Positions 44,849 through 52,577 of a stretch of DNA of 52,577 nt are shown one piece after another (positions within the stretch are counted from its first letter, which is position 1; each line of letters starts with the position of its first letter). A program made the translations under genes and the position numbers. This DNA comes from Bryobacterales bacterium (lineage in GTDB: Bacteria > Acidobacteriota > Terriglobia > Bryobacterales > Bryobacteraceae), in NCBI GenBank assembly GCA_026954325.1, contig JAIXKK010000035.1, forward strand, positions 1-52,577, read 5' to 3'. Below the pieces are notes generated by a model. It saw nothing but the letters and a program-made list of their open reading frames with translations, was not told the origin of the DNA and searched no databases.

Positions 44849-46426
44849 ATGATCATTTTGGGAATTGGGGGCATCATCGGCGAGGCGGCGTGCGCCGTGC
44901 TGAAGGACGGCGTGCTGCTGGCGGCGGTGGAGGAGCGAAAGCTTTCGCGGAACCCGCATTCGGGGGAACTGCCGGAACAGGCGCTGGCATATTGTTTGAA
45001 ACAGGCGAAGGCGGCGGCGTTCGAGGTGGACTGTCTGGCGATGGTGCGGCCGCTGGCGGCGGCTCCGGAGGCGAGGCTGCACCTGGAGCTGCGGCAGCGG
45101 TTTCCGAACTGCGAAGTGGTGATGGTGGACCATCACGTGGCGCACGCGGCGGCGGCGTACGGAGTGTCTCCATTCGAAGAGGCGACGGTGTTGACGCTGG
45201 ACCGGGCGGGAGACTTCCGCTGCGGGGCGCGGTGGCATGCGCAGGGAACGCGGATGCAGATGGAGCGGGAACTGTACTTTCCGGACTCGCTGGGACAACT
45301 CTATGGAAGAGTGACGGAACTGCTGGGGTTTGAAGAGGAGGCCGATGAGCACAAGGTGCAGTGGCTTTCGGCATCGGGGGATGACCGGTTCACGGAGTTG
45401 TTTCTGGAGATCATCACGGCGGGGAGGAGCGACTGGCCGCGGATTGACCGGACGTTCTTTGACGCGGACCGGATGAGCCAGGGGGCGTTCAGCGCGAAGT
45501 TTTATCACCGGCTGGGGTTGGAGGACGGAGAGCCCGTACCGCAGGAGTTGAAGGCGCACGTGGCGGCGGGGGTACAGAGCGCCGTGGAGCAGATGGTGGT
45601 GCGGATGGCGGGGAAGGGCGACCACCTTTGCCTGGGCGGCGGGCTGGGGTTGAACGCGATGCTAGTGGCGGCGCTGGAGCGCTGCGGAAACTGGAAGGAC
45701 GTGTATGTGCAGCCGGCGGCGGGGAACGCGGGGACGGCGATCGGCGGGGCCGTGCATGTATGGCACACAGCGCTTGGCGAATCGAAGCGGGTGCGGATGG
45801 AGAGCCTGTTTCTGGGGCCGGAATATAACGCCGAGGAGGTGAAGCAGGTGCTGGAGAACTGCAAGCTGCGGTTCCGGTATCTGCTGACGACGGACGACTT
45901 GATAGACAGCGCGGTGGCGGAACTGGGCGAGCACAAGATAGTGGCGTGGATGCAAGGGCGGATGGAGTTCGGGCCGCGGGCATTGGGGAACCGGAGCCTG
46001 CTTGCCTCGCCGCTCGATCCCTACTCGACGGAGAATCTGAACGCGTTTGTGAAACACCGCGAAGCATTCCGGAAGTTCGCGGCGTCGGCGCCGGCGGAAG
46101 TGGCGGGGGAGTATTTCGAGGTGGGGCCGAATGCCCGGAATCTGGCGACGGTAGGGCGGGTGAAGGCGGCGCACCGGAAGACGTTCGAGAGCGCGATTCT
46201 GGGCCGGGACACCGTGCGGGTACACACGGTGAGGGAAGAGGACAACCCGGCGTACTGGCGGCTGCTGCACGCGGCGGGGAAGAAGACGGGGCTGCCGGTG
46301 TTGTACAACACCTCGTTCAACCTCTTCGGGGATCCGCTGGTGTGCTCGCCGCGGGACGCCGTGAGGAGTTTCTATTCGTCGGGCGTGGACTCGATGTTCG
46401 TGGGTCATTTTTTGTTGCAGAAATAG
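44849..46426 (+). CDS. Carbamoyltransferase, NodU/CmcH/TobZ family
   Basis: A 525-residue two-domain O-carbamoyltransferase. The N-terminal Kae1/YrdC-type metal/ATP domain contains MVDHHVAHAAAAYGVSPFEE and TLDRAGDFRCGARW; the C-terminal domain has the signature QGRMEFGPRALGNRSLLASP and YNTSFNLFGDPLVCSPRDAV. The family transfers carbamoyl from carbamoyl phosphate via carbamoyl-AMP to hydroxyl groups on sugars or antibiotics. The start at 44849 (MIILGIGGIIGE) has AAGGA upstream. It is followed 12 bases later by a Gfo/Idh/MocA oxidoreductase, so both may make or modify a carbamoylated sugar. Codon usage is strongly G-ending, unlike genes at the left of the window. Confidence 0.92.
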   Translation: MIILGIGGIIGEAACAVLKDGVLLAAVEERKLSRNPHSGELPEQALAYCLKQAKAAAFEVDCLAMVRPLAAAPEARLHLELRQRFPNCEVVMVDHHVAHAAAAYGVSPFEEATVLTLDRAGDFRCGARWHAQGTRMQMERELYFPDSLGQLYGRVTELLGFEEEADEHKVQWLSASGDDRFTELFLEIITAGRSDWPRIDRTFFDADRMSQGAFSAKFYHRLGLEDGEPVPQELKAHVAAGVQSAVEQMVVRMAGKGDHLCLGGGLGLNAMLVAALERCGNWKDVYVQPAAGNAGTAIGGAVHVWHTALGESKRVRMESLFLGPEYNAEEVKQVLENCKLRFRYLLTTDDLIDSAVAELGEHKIVAWMQGRMEFGPRALGNRSLLASPLDPYSTENLNAFVKHREAFRKFAASAPAEVAGEYFEVGPNARNLATVGRVKAAHRKTFESAILGRDTVRVHTVREEDNPAYWRLLHAAGKKTGLPVLYNTSFNLFGDPLVCSPRDAVRSFYSSGVDSMFVGHFLLQK

Positions 46427-46438
46427 CGGAGGACACAG

Positions 46439-47449
46439 ATGAAGCCGGTACGTTGGGGCGTGATCGGGGTGGCGAAGATCGCCGTGCGGAAGGTGATTCC
46501 GGCGATGCAGAAGAGCGCGCTGACGCCGGTGGTGGCGATAGCTTCGAGGGAGTTGGGGAAGGCGGAGGCGGCGGCGAAGGAGTTGGGGATTCCGAAGGCA
46601 TACGGATCGTATGCGGAGATGCTGGCGGACCCGGAGATTGACGCGGTGTACAATCCGCTGCCGAACCATCTGCACGCGCCGCTGTCGATGGAAGCGGCGG
46701 AGGCGGGCAAGCACGTGTTGTGCGAGAAGCCGATCAGCCTGAACGTGGAAGAGGTGAAGAAGCTGATAGAGGTGCGCGACCGCAAGGGCGTGTGCATCGG
46801 CGAGGCGTTCATGGTGCACACGCATCCGCAATGGCTGCGAGCGCGCGAGGTGGCGCAATCGGGACGGATCGGGGCATTGCGGAGCGCATGGGCGCACTTC
46901 AGCTATTACATGACGGATCCGGCGAACGTGCGGAACGTTCCGGAGTGGGGCGGCGGGGGGCTGATGGATATCGGCTGCTACCCGATTCACTGCTCGCGGT
47001 ACGTCTTCGGGGAAGAGCCGCGCCGGGTGATCGGGGCGCTGGAGTATGATCCGCGGATGAAGGTGGACCGGTTGACGTCGGCGATTCTGGAGTATCCGAG
47101 CGGGCAGTGCATTTTCACGTGCAGCACACAGATGGCTCCCTGGCAGAGGATGCAATTTCATGGAACGAAGGGGCGTGTGGAGTTGGAGATCCCCTACAAC
47201 GCGCCGCCGGACCGGCCTTCGCGGATCTTCATTGACGACGGAGGAGATCTGTTCGGGAGCACGATTACGACAGAGGAGTTTCCGGTGTGCGACCAGTACA
47301 CGATTCAAGGGGAGGCGTTCGCGGCGGCGATCAGAGAAGGGAGTCCCGTGCCGGCGCCGCTCGAAGACGCGCTGAGGAACATGGCGGTGATCGAGGCCAT
47401 CTTCCGGTCCGCCGCATCCGGGAAGTGGGAAGCGCCGGCGGTCTATTGA
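46439..47449 (+). CDS. Gfo/Idh/MocA family oxidoreductase, cytoplasmic
   Basis: A 336-residue oxidoreductase without signal peptide. The Rossmann motif is GVIGVAKIAVRKVIPAMQKS, with IDAVYNPLPNHLHAPLSMEA and GKHVLCEKPISLNVEEVKK (the EKP catalytic motif), then GLMDIGCYPIHCSRYVFGEE with the His of the C-terminal domain. It resembles xylose/glucose dehydrogenase-like members. The 12-base gap to the carbamoyltransferase suggests a joint pathway. Different from the exported paralogue at 29942. Confidence 0.92.
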   Translation: MKPVRWGVIGVAKIAVRKVIPAMQKSALTPVVAIASRELGKAEAAAKELGIPKAYGSYAEMLADPEIDAVYNPLPNHLHAPLSMEAAEAGKHVLCEKPISLNVEEVKKLIEVRDRKGVCIGEAFMVHTHPQWLRAREVAQSGRIGALRSAWAHFSYYMTDPANVRNVPEWGGGGLMDIGCYPIHCSRYVFGEEPRRVIGALEYDPRMKVDRLTSAILEYPSGQCIFTCSTQMAPWQRMQFHGTKGRVELEIPYNAPPDRPSRIFIDDGGDLFGSTITTEEFPVCDQYTIQGEAFAAAIREGSPVPAPLEDALRNMAVIEAIFRSAASGKWEAPAVY

Positions 47450-47502
47450 GCGCGGACGCAGATGGGGCCTGAGGACCGGGGCGGCAGCGTGTTTGGCGGC
47501 GA

Positions 47503-48183
47503 TCATTTGACGATGAGGAGCAGGTGGTTGGGGGCGAAATCGTGTTGTTCGGGGTCAGGATCGGGGACGGCTTGGTTCGCCAGCTCATTTTGAGGGGGCG
47601 GAGCAGGAGATCCGGCGGGCTTCGTTTTGTCATTTTTGGAATTTTCGGTTTCCCGGGGTGTGGATGGGGAAGCGGCAGGGGGCGGGCTTTGTTCTGTCAC
47701 CGGTTCCGACACGGTTTGGGGCGGATCGCCAACCGGGCGGGAGTTCTGAAGCAGACGCAGTTGTTTGATGGCGCGGTAGTAGGAACGCTCGTTGAGGGTT
47801 TGGTGGCGGGTGTAGCGTTCGAGTTTGGCGAGGACGGCGGAGTCATCGGAAGCGAGCGGGTCGCCGCCGGTTTCGTCATATAGGGCGCAGGTGAGTTTTT
47901 CGATGCGGCGGATGTTCCAGGAGGCGAGGCAGATGCGGCGGAAGAGGTCCTCTTGCCGGACTCCGGCGGGTTGGAGTTCGGCGCGGAGACCGGCAAGGAA
48001 TTCGCCGTAGCATTGCTGGTCTTCCGGGGCGACGATGGCGAAGGAGGCGGAGAAGCCTTCCTTGAGGGCGTTGCGGCTGGAAGCGGCTTTGCCGGCTTCA
48101 GTTTTGGGGCCGGTGGATTGTTTTGCGTTTTCGCGGTTGATTTGGGCGCGGGAGCGGGATTTGTTGAAAAGAGAGCCGAGCAT
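47503..48183 (-). CDS. Conserved protein of the STGPKT..GKA..SRNA family
   Basis: A 226-residue protein with the N-terminal motif INRENAKQSTGPKTEAGKAA followed by SSRNALKEGFSASF, widespread in Acidobacteria and some other soil bacteria; its function is unknown. A helical middle (about 60-140) includes RICLASWNIRRIEKLTCALY and RHQTLNERSYYRAIKQLRLL. The C-terminal third (about 145-225) is Pro/Ser/Glu-rich and probably disordered. There is no ribosome binding site before the ATG at 48183 (CCTCCTC instead), so translation may be weak or unusual. Strand is opposite to the genes on either side. Confidence 0.8.
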   Translation of the reverse strand: MLGSLFNKSRSRAQINRENAKQSTGPKTEAGKAASSRNALKEGFSASFAIVAPEDQQCYGEFLAGLRAELQPAGVRQEDLFRRICLASWNIRRIEKLTCALYDETGGDPLASDDSAVLAKLERYTRHQTLNERSYYRAIKQLRLLQNSRPVGDPPQTVSEPVTEQSPPPAASPSTPRETENSKNDKTKPAGSPAPPPQNELANQAVPDPDPEQHDFAPNHLLLIVK

Positions 48184-48376
48184 GAGGAGGTTCTCGCTGG
48201 GATGGATTTGGACAAGGCCGTTGGCTTATCCGGCTTCAGGGTAACCGATGGCGATCCGGCGGGCGGGGGGCGGCGCGCGGAAAGCAGTTGAATTCATTGA
48301 GAAAGATAAAGTCAGAAAGCGTGTGAACGGCTTAATACATCCAGTGCCGCGGCTGATTTGGGAGAATGGAGCGCAG

Positions 48377-49786
48377 ATGAGACTATACGTGTTGCTGTTT
48401 TCGGCTCTGGCTTCGGCGCAGACCTATGATCTGGTGATTAGCGGGGGGAGGGTGCTCGATCCGGAGACGCGGTTGGATGCGATTCGGGACATCGGGATCC
48501 GGAATGGGCGGATTGCGGCGGTGAGCGCGAGTCCGCTGAAGGGCGGGCGGGTGATCGAGGCCCGGGGGTTGGCGGTGGCTCCGGGGTTTATCGATTTGCA
48601 CGCGCACGGGCAGGATGTGGAGAACCAGCGGTACCAGGCGCGGGATGGGGTGACGACGGCTCTGGAACTGGAGATCGGGACGTATGACGTGGAGGAGTGG
48701 TACGCGCAGCGGGAGGGGAAGCGGTTGATCCACTCGGGGGTGAGCGCGGGGCATGTGCCAGCGCGGATGCATGTGATGCGGGACCCGTCGGTTTCGAGCG
48801 GGCTGACGCCTTCGGGGGATGGGGCGCACCGCGCGGCGACGGAGGAGGAGATCACGTTGATGAAGCGGGCGGTGGAGAAGGGGTTGCAGCAGGGGGCGCT
48901 TGGGGTGGGGTTTGGGATTCAGTACACGCCGGCGGCTTCGCGGTGGGAGATTCTGGAGATGTTCCGGGTGGCGGGGCGGTTCCATGCTCCGGTGTTCGTG
49001 CATATCCGGCACATGGGGGACGCGGCTCCGGATGCGCTGAATGCGCTCGAGGAGGTGCTGGCGGCGGCGGCGGTGACGGGGGCTCCGCTGCACGTGGTGC
49101 ATATCACGTCGAGCGGGTTGAAGGAGACGCCGAAGCTATTACAAACGATTGGGGAGGCGCGGAAGCGGGGGATGGATGTGACGACGGAGTGCTATCCCTA
49201 TAACGCGGCGATGACGGAGTTGAACTCGGCGATGTTTGATGAGGGGTGGCAGAAGATTCTGGGCATCAGCTATGACCGACTGGAGTGGACGGCGACGGGG
49301 GAGCGGTTGACGGAGGAGACGTTCCGCAAGTACCGGAAGCAGCCGGGGTTGGTGATCATGCACATGATTCCGGACAAGGTGGTGGAGGAGGCGATTTCGA
49401 GCCCGCTGACGATGATCGCGAGCGACGGGATTCTGGTGAATGGAAAAGGGCACCCGCGGGGAGCGGGGACGTATGCGCGGACGCTGGGGTACTGGCGCCG
49501 GGAGCGGAAGGCGCTGTCTTTGATGGAGGCGGTGGAGAAGATGACGCTGCTGCCGGCGCGGCGCATGGGGTTGAAGAACAAGGGGCGGGTTGAGGCGGGG
49601 GCGGATGCGGACCTGACGATCTTCGATCCGGCCACGGTGGGGGACAAGGCGACGTTTGCCGAGCCGGCGCTGGCTTCGGCGGGGATACCGTACGTGATTG
49701 TGGCGGGGGTTCCGGTGGTGGTGGAGGGCAAGGTTCAGGAAGGGGTGTTTCCGGGGAAAGCAGTGCGGGCGAGCGTGCGGGAGTAA
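48377..49786 (+). CDS. Exported D-aminoacylase-like amidohydrolase
   Basis: A 469-residue amidohydrolase with a signal peptide (MRLYVLLFSALASAQ). Metal ligands: FIDLHAHGQD (HxH), a Glu in ALELEIGTYDVEEW, HIRHMGD, HVVHITSSG and a late Asp in MIASDGILVNGKGHPRGAG. It resembles N-acyl-D-amino-acid deacylases and dihydroorotase-like enzymes; the natural substrate is unknown. ATG at 48377 is chosen because the signal starts there; the open frame extends upstream to 48248 but without a plausible N-terminus. Codons are markedly G-ending. Confidence 0.92.
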   Translation: MRLYVLLFSALASAQTYDLVISGGRVLDPETRLDAIRDIGIRNGRIAAVSASPLKGGRVIEARGLAVAPGFIDLHAHGQDVENQRYQARDGVTTALELEIGTYDVEEWYAQREGKRLIHSGVSAGHVPARMHVMRDPSVSSGLTPSGDGAHRAATEEEITLMKRAVEKGLQQGALGVGFGIQYTPAASRWEILEMFRVAGRFHAPVFVHIRHMGDAAPDALNALEEVLAAAAVTGAPLHVVHITSSGLKETPKLLQTIGEARKRGMDVTTECYPYNAAMTELNSAMFDEGWQKILGISYDRLEWTATGERLTEETFRKYRKQPGLVIMHMIPDKVVEEAISSPLTMIASDGILVNGKGHPRGAGTYARTLGYWRRERKALSLMEAVEKMTLLPARRMGLKNKGRVEAGADADLTIFDPATVGDKATFAEPALASAGIPYVIVAGVPVVVEGKVQEGVFPGKAVRASVRE

Positions 49787-49787
49787 G

Positions 49788-50378
49788 GTGGCGCGCTACA
49801 TATTGTTCTATAAGCCGTATGGGGTTTTGAGCCAGTTTACGCCGGCGCCCGGCTCGGCTCATGGAACGCTGAAGGACTATCTGGACATTCCGGGGATCTA
49901 TCCGGCGGGGCGATTGGATCATGACAGCGAAGGGTTATTGCTGCTGACGGATGATGGGGCGCTGCAACATCAGTTGACGGCGCCGCGGTTTGGGCATCCG
50001 CGAACGTATTGGGTGCAGGTGGAGGGGGTTCCGGGGGAAGAGGCTTTGGAGCGGCTGAGGCGGGGTGTGGAGATACAGGGGGTGCGGACGAAGCCGGCCG
50101 AGGCGCGGATGCTCGATGGGGCGCCGGACCTGCCGGCGCGGGAGCCTCCGATCCGGTACCGGAAGTCGGTTCCGGCGAGGTGGCTGGAGATGACGCTGCG
50201 GGAGGGGCGGAACCGGCAGGTGCGGAGGATGGCGGCGGCGGTGGGACATCCGGCGCTGCGGTTGGTGCGATGCGCGATTGGGGAGTTGGGGATTGGCGGA
50301 ATGCGGCCGGGAGAGTGGCGGGAGTTGAGGTGGGAGGAGGTGAGGTTCGGGGAGAGGCGCGGAGCGCGCAGAGACTGA
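49788..50378 (+). CDS. 23S/16S rRNA pseudouridine synthase, RluE-like
   Basis: A 196-residue RsuA/RluB-family pseudouridine synthase without an S4 domain, as in RluE. The start is FYKPYGVLSQFTPAPG, the catalytic Asp is in YPAGRLDHDSEGLLLLTDDG, and the end has LREGRNRQVRRMAAAVGHPA. It isomerises a uridine in rRNA (RluE: U2457 of 23S in E. coli). GTG at 49788, 1 base after the stop of the amidohydrolase gene, with GGAG 5 bases upstream. Confidence 0.93.
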   Translation: MARYILFYKPYGVLSQFTPAPGSAHGTLKDYLDIPGIYPAGRLDHDSEGLLLLTDDGALQHQLTAPRFGHPRTYWVQVEGVPGEEALERLRRGVEIQGVRTKPAEARMLDGAPDLPAREPPIRYRKSVPARWLEMTLREGRNRQVRRMAAAVGHPALRLVRCAIGELGIGGMRPGEWRELRWEEVRFGERRGARRD

Positions 50379-50413
50379 TGAGGGCTTTGCGCGCCCGGGC
50401 GCCGGCAGACCGG

Positions 50414-52577
50414 TCACCAGACCAGTTTCAGGCCGAACTGCACCTCACGCGGAGAACGGACGCAATTGACGGCTCCGAAGCCCGTATTGGGATCGGCCTT
50501 TGCACCGGCGGTATCGCTGAAAGGGACGAAATCGGTGTTGACGCCGCAGAACTGGGTGTGGTTGAAGGCGTTAAAGAAGTCAGCGCGGAACTGCACTCTC
50601 GCGGTTTCGCCGGCGAGTTTACCTCCGAACCAGGGCATTTCAAACTGTTTGAAAATCGAGAGATCCCAGTTATTCATGCCCGGCTGGCGGACGATGCCTT
50701 TAGAGGCATTGCCGATGGTTCCAGGCGCCTGGAGGCGGAAGGAATCGGTGTTGAAGTAGCGCAGGAGCGAACGTTCTCCCCGCGGCAGATTGGGAGGGGC
50801 CACCAGATTCGGGCGTTCGCATTCGTATCCGAACATGCCGGAGAATCCGCCTTCGGCGCACACGGTCGAGGGGAGTCCGGTACGGAACGCGGTGACGCCG
50901 GAAAGCTGCCAGCCGCCCAGAACGGATCTGGACAAGCCCTTCGCGGAGCGGAAGAGGGGCAGTTCCCAGTTATAGTTGAGGGTGAGGGAGTGGCGCTGAT
51001 CGGCGGACGCGAAACCCTTCTCGAGGGAAGGATTGTAGGCGTCGTAGACGGGCGAATCGATGGCCTCGGAGTCGCGGTTGCTGGTGGTGGAGATGGTCGT
51101 GGAGTAGGTATATCCGGCCTGGAGGGTGAGACCCGCGCCGGCGCGATGGGAAAAGAATGACTGTAGTGAGTTGTAGCGCGTGTTGGCGACGCGCTCATTG
51201 ACGTAGATGTCGGAGAAGCCGAGGTAGGGGCGGACGAGATCGGGGCTGATGTTACCCTCGAAAACATCGAGGCGGAACTGGGGCGGAACCTGATTTATAT
51301 CGCGGTTTCTGCCCTGATGGATCTGGTGACTGCCGATGTAGCTGACGTCGAGCGTGGTGTCGCCGGCGAAGGCATACTGCACGCCGAAGCTGTACTGGTA
51401 ACTTTCCGGGGTCTTATAAACCGGATCGAGGGTCTGGAGGAACGCCGGCGCCTGCGGCGTTTGGGGATTGAAAGGAGCGAGCCTGCCCGGGGCGAGGTCA
51501 GCGAAGGTCAGGTTGTCGATTTCGACGGTGCGGTTGAAGGGAGGCGGCAGGCCGAGGGCGCTGGTAAGTGATCCGGCGTCGCGGCCGTGATAGATGCCGG
51601 CACCGGCGCGGACGACGAATTTCCGATTGCCGAGCGGGGTCCAGGCGATGCCCAGCCGCGGTTCCCAATCGCGATAATGATGCCGAACCAGGGCCGCGCC
51701 GGGAATGCCCGGACCGCGGGGTGTGACGATGCCGTTCATCGTGTCGCAGAGGGCGGGATCGACCATGCCCTTGGAGTCGAAGGCGGCGGCGGAGCAACGC
51801 GAGCGGGCGTAGAGGCCGGGGTAGAAGTTCGAGATGTTGTTTTCGGCCGAACGGGCCGGGCTGAGATATTGCCAGCGCAAGCCGATGTCGAGAGTGAGAC
51901 CTGGCCGGATCTTCCAGTTATCAGTGACATAGATGCCCAGATCGGCCAGCCTGCTGGGTACGACATTGGTGGTTTCCTGCTCCTGGTAGGAGCGGATCTT
52001 TCCCCGGAGCAGATTCTCGATGGTGCGGAAGCGAAAGTCACCTGCGGTGAAGTCGCCCGAGCCGTTGGCCATCTCGCTCAACTGGCCGGAACTCCAATCG
52101 AAGCCAGCCTTGAGGTTGTGCGCGCCGAAGGTGTAGGAGAGGTTATCGCGCAACTGGAGGATGCGCATGTGATTGAGATAATTTGACTGGTGTTTGATGC
52201 TGTCGAAGCCGTCGAAGCCGTGGTCGCGGGGCCAGGATCCGCTGGTTTGTGGGAACAACTCGGTGTAGGTGAAACCTTCCCGCGAGAGCAATTTCGGGTC
52301 GGAGGTCTTGCCGTCCACCAGTCCGAAGGGGCGGCCGTCATAGCCAAACTGCAGGTCGTTGAGCAGGTGGGGCGTGATGATGTCGGTCAGATTCACGGCC
52401 ACGTTTTTGCCGGTGTAGAACAGGTCGCTGTTGACGGAGGGGAAGGCGTCGTCGGTCCAGGCTCCCTGGTAGTTGGTAGCGCTTTGGTTTTCCTGAATTA
52501 CGCGGAACATCAAACGGGCCCTATCGCCGAAGTTGTGATCCCACCGTCCCATCGTCTGGTTGTGCACGAGGTAGGCG
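50414..52577 (-). CDS. TonB-dependent receptor (C-terminal part; cut by window)
   Basis: At least 720 residues of a very large outer-membrane receptor of the CarboxypepD_reg/SusC-like class. Only the C-terminal beta-barrel is inside the window; the N-terminal carboxypeptidase-like and plug domains lie beyond the right edge. Visible: repeated amphipathic strands (YQYSFGVQYAFAGDTTLDVSY, cut here at its best part), FVVRAGAGIYHGRDAGSL, TLQAGYTYSTTISTTSNRDS and a terminal strand ending in FGLKLVW, with an aromatic last residue as in outer-membrane barrels. Such receptors import oligosaccharides or other large ligands. Convergent with rluE-like; a palindrome GCGCCCGGGCGC at 50391-50402 lies in the gap. 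Confidence 0.9.
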   Translation of the reverse strand, partial: AYLVHNQTMGRWDHNFGDRARLMFRVIQENQSATNYQGAWTDDAFPSVNSDLFYTGKNVAVNLTDIITPHLLNDLQFGYDGRPFGLVDGKTSDPKLLSREGFTYTELFPQTSGSWPRDHGFDGFDSIKHQSNYLNHMRILQLRDNLSYTFGAHNLKAGFDWSSGQLSEMANGSGDFTAGDFRFRTIENLLRGKIRSYQEQETTNVVPSRLADLGIYVTDNWKIRPGLTLDIGLRWQYLSPARSAENNISNFYPGLYARSRCSAAAFDSKGMVDPALCDTMNGIVTPRGPGIPGAALVRHHYRDWEPRLGIAWTPLGNRKFVVRAGAGIYHGRDAGSLTSALGLPPPFNRTVEIDNLTFADLAPGRLAPFNPQTPQAPAFLQTLDPVYKTPESYQYSFGVQYAFAGDTTLDVSYIGSHQIHQGRNRDINQVPPQFRLDVFEGNISPDLVRPYLGFSDIYVNERVANTRYNSLQSFFSHRAGAGLTLQAGYTYSTTISTTSNRDSEAIDSPVYDAYNPSLEKGFASADQRHSLTLNYNWELPLFRSAKGLSRSVLGGWQLSGVTAFRTGLPSTVCAEGGFSGMFGYECERPNLVAPPNLPRGERSLLRYFNTDSFRLQAPGTIGNASKGIVRQPGMNNWDLSIFKQFEMPWFGGKLAGETARVQFRADFFNAFNHTQFCGVNTDFVPFSDTAGAKADPNTGFGAVNCVRSPREVQFGLKLVW

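Noticed and set aside
45662..47506. 614-codon Arg/His-rich minus-strand frame opposite the carbamoyltransferase and oxidoreductase
   Set aside because: Its Arg-Pro-His-rich composition is a shadow of G-ending codons; the plus strand has clear family signatures.
50391..50402. GCGCCCGGGCGC palindrome between the convergent rluE-like and TonB receptor genes as a terminator
   Set aside because: No loop and no following T-run on either strand, so it does not fit an intrinsic terminator.

Overview
The window looks like part of a chromosome from an Acidobacteriota of the Solibacteres/Bryobacterales group (Solibacter/Paludibaculum-like). The evidence is high GC, a Solibacter-type TIGR03437 C-terminal domain, a DUF1080 protein, a very large SusC/CarboxypepD_reg-type TonB-dependent receptor, many secreted or Tat-exported sugar enzymes, MacB-like permeases, and the small conserved family with the STGPKT..GKA..SRNA motif. 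This taxonomic call is inference from family content. No rRNA, tRNA, CRISPR array, insertion sequence or phage gene was seen.

Layout. 0-0.85 kb: an orphan HicB-type antitoxin preceded by a frameshifted small ORF. 0.87-8.2 kb: a one-polypeptide topoisomerase III-RecQ-HRDC fusion, an NmrA-like SDR, a cupin, an aldo/keto reductase and RmuC. 8.2-10.8 kb (minus): four paralogous small exported helical proteins formed by duplication of a two-gene cassette, plus a small basic exported protein. 10.9-15.2 kb: a decay corridor with a 3'-truncated lipase maturation factor, a broken serine beta-lactamase-like gene, the tail of an FAD oxidoreductase and a multiply frameshifted glucuronoyl esterase (CE15), surrounding one intact DUF1080 gene. 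15.2-19.9 kb (minus): a sugar isomerase-like TIM barrel and a HlyD adaptor with two MacB-like permeases but no ATPase. 19.9-21.9 kb: a DsbA-like thioredoxin with a MauE partner and an exported methyltransferase. 21.9-25.9 kb: a divergent hexuronate locus (ExuT-like MFS and UxaC on minus, UxaE on plus) with a clear sigma-70 promoter and an operator-like palindrome. 26-33.5 kb: an ECF sigma factor, two secreted proteins, GNAT, Gfo/Idh/MocA oxidoreductase, Zn-alcohol dehydrogenase, SDR and a stand-alone Clp N domain. 33.5-42.2 kb: an amidase, an M16 protease pair with a LolA-like partner, a parallel beta-helix protein and a TPR protein. 42.3-44.5 kb: an ECF sigma factor, its anti-sigma factor and RsmA. 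44.8-50.4 kb: a carbamoyltransferase with an oxidoreductase, a small conserved family, a D-aminoacylase-like amidohydrolase and RluE. 50.4 kb to the right edge: the C-terminal part of a TonB-dependent receptor, cut by the window.

Working together. The clearest pathway is hexuronate catabolism: glucuronoyl esterase (now dead), importer ExuT, isomerase UxaC and epimerase UxaE. The clearest single-gene novelty is the Topo III-RecQ fusion, a one-chain analogue of the Sgs1/BLM-Top3 machine. Base composition also changes along the window: the + strand is C-rich from the left edge to about 39 kb and G-rich from about 40-43 kb to the right edge, whatever the gene direction.
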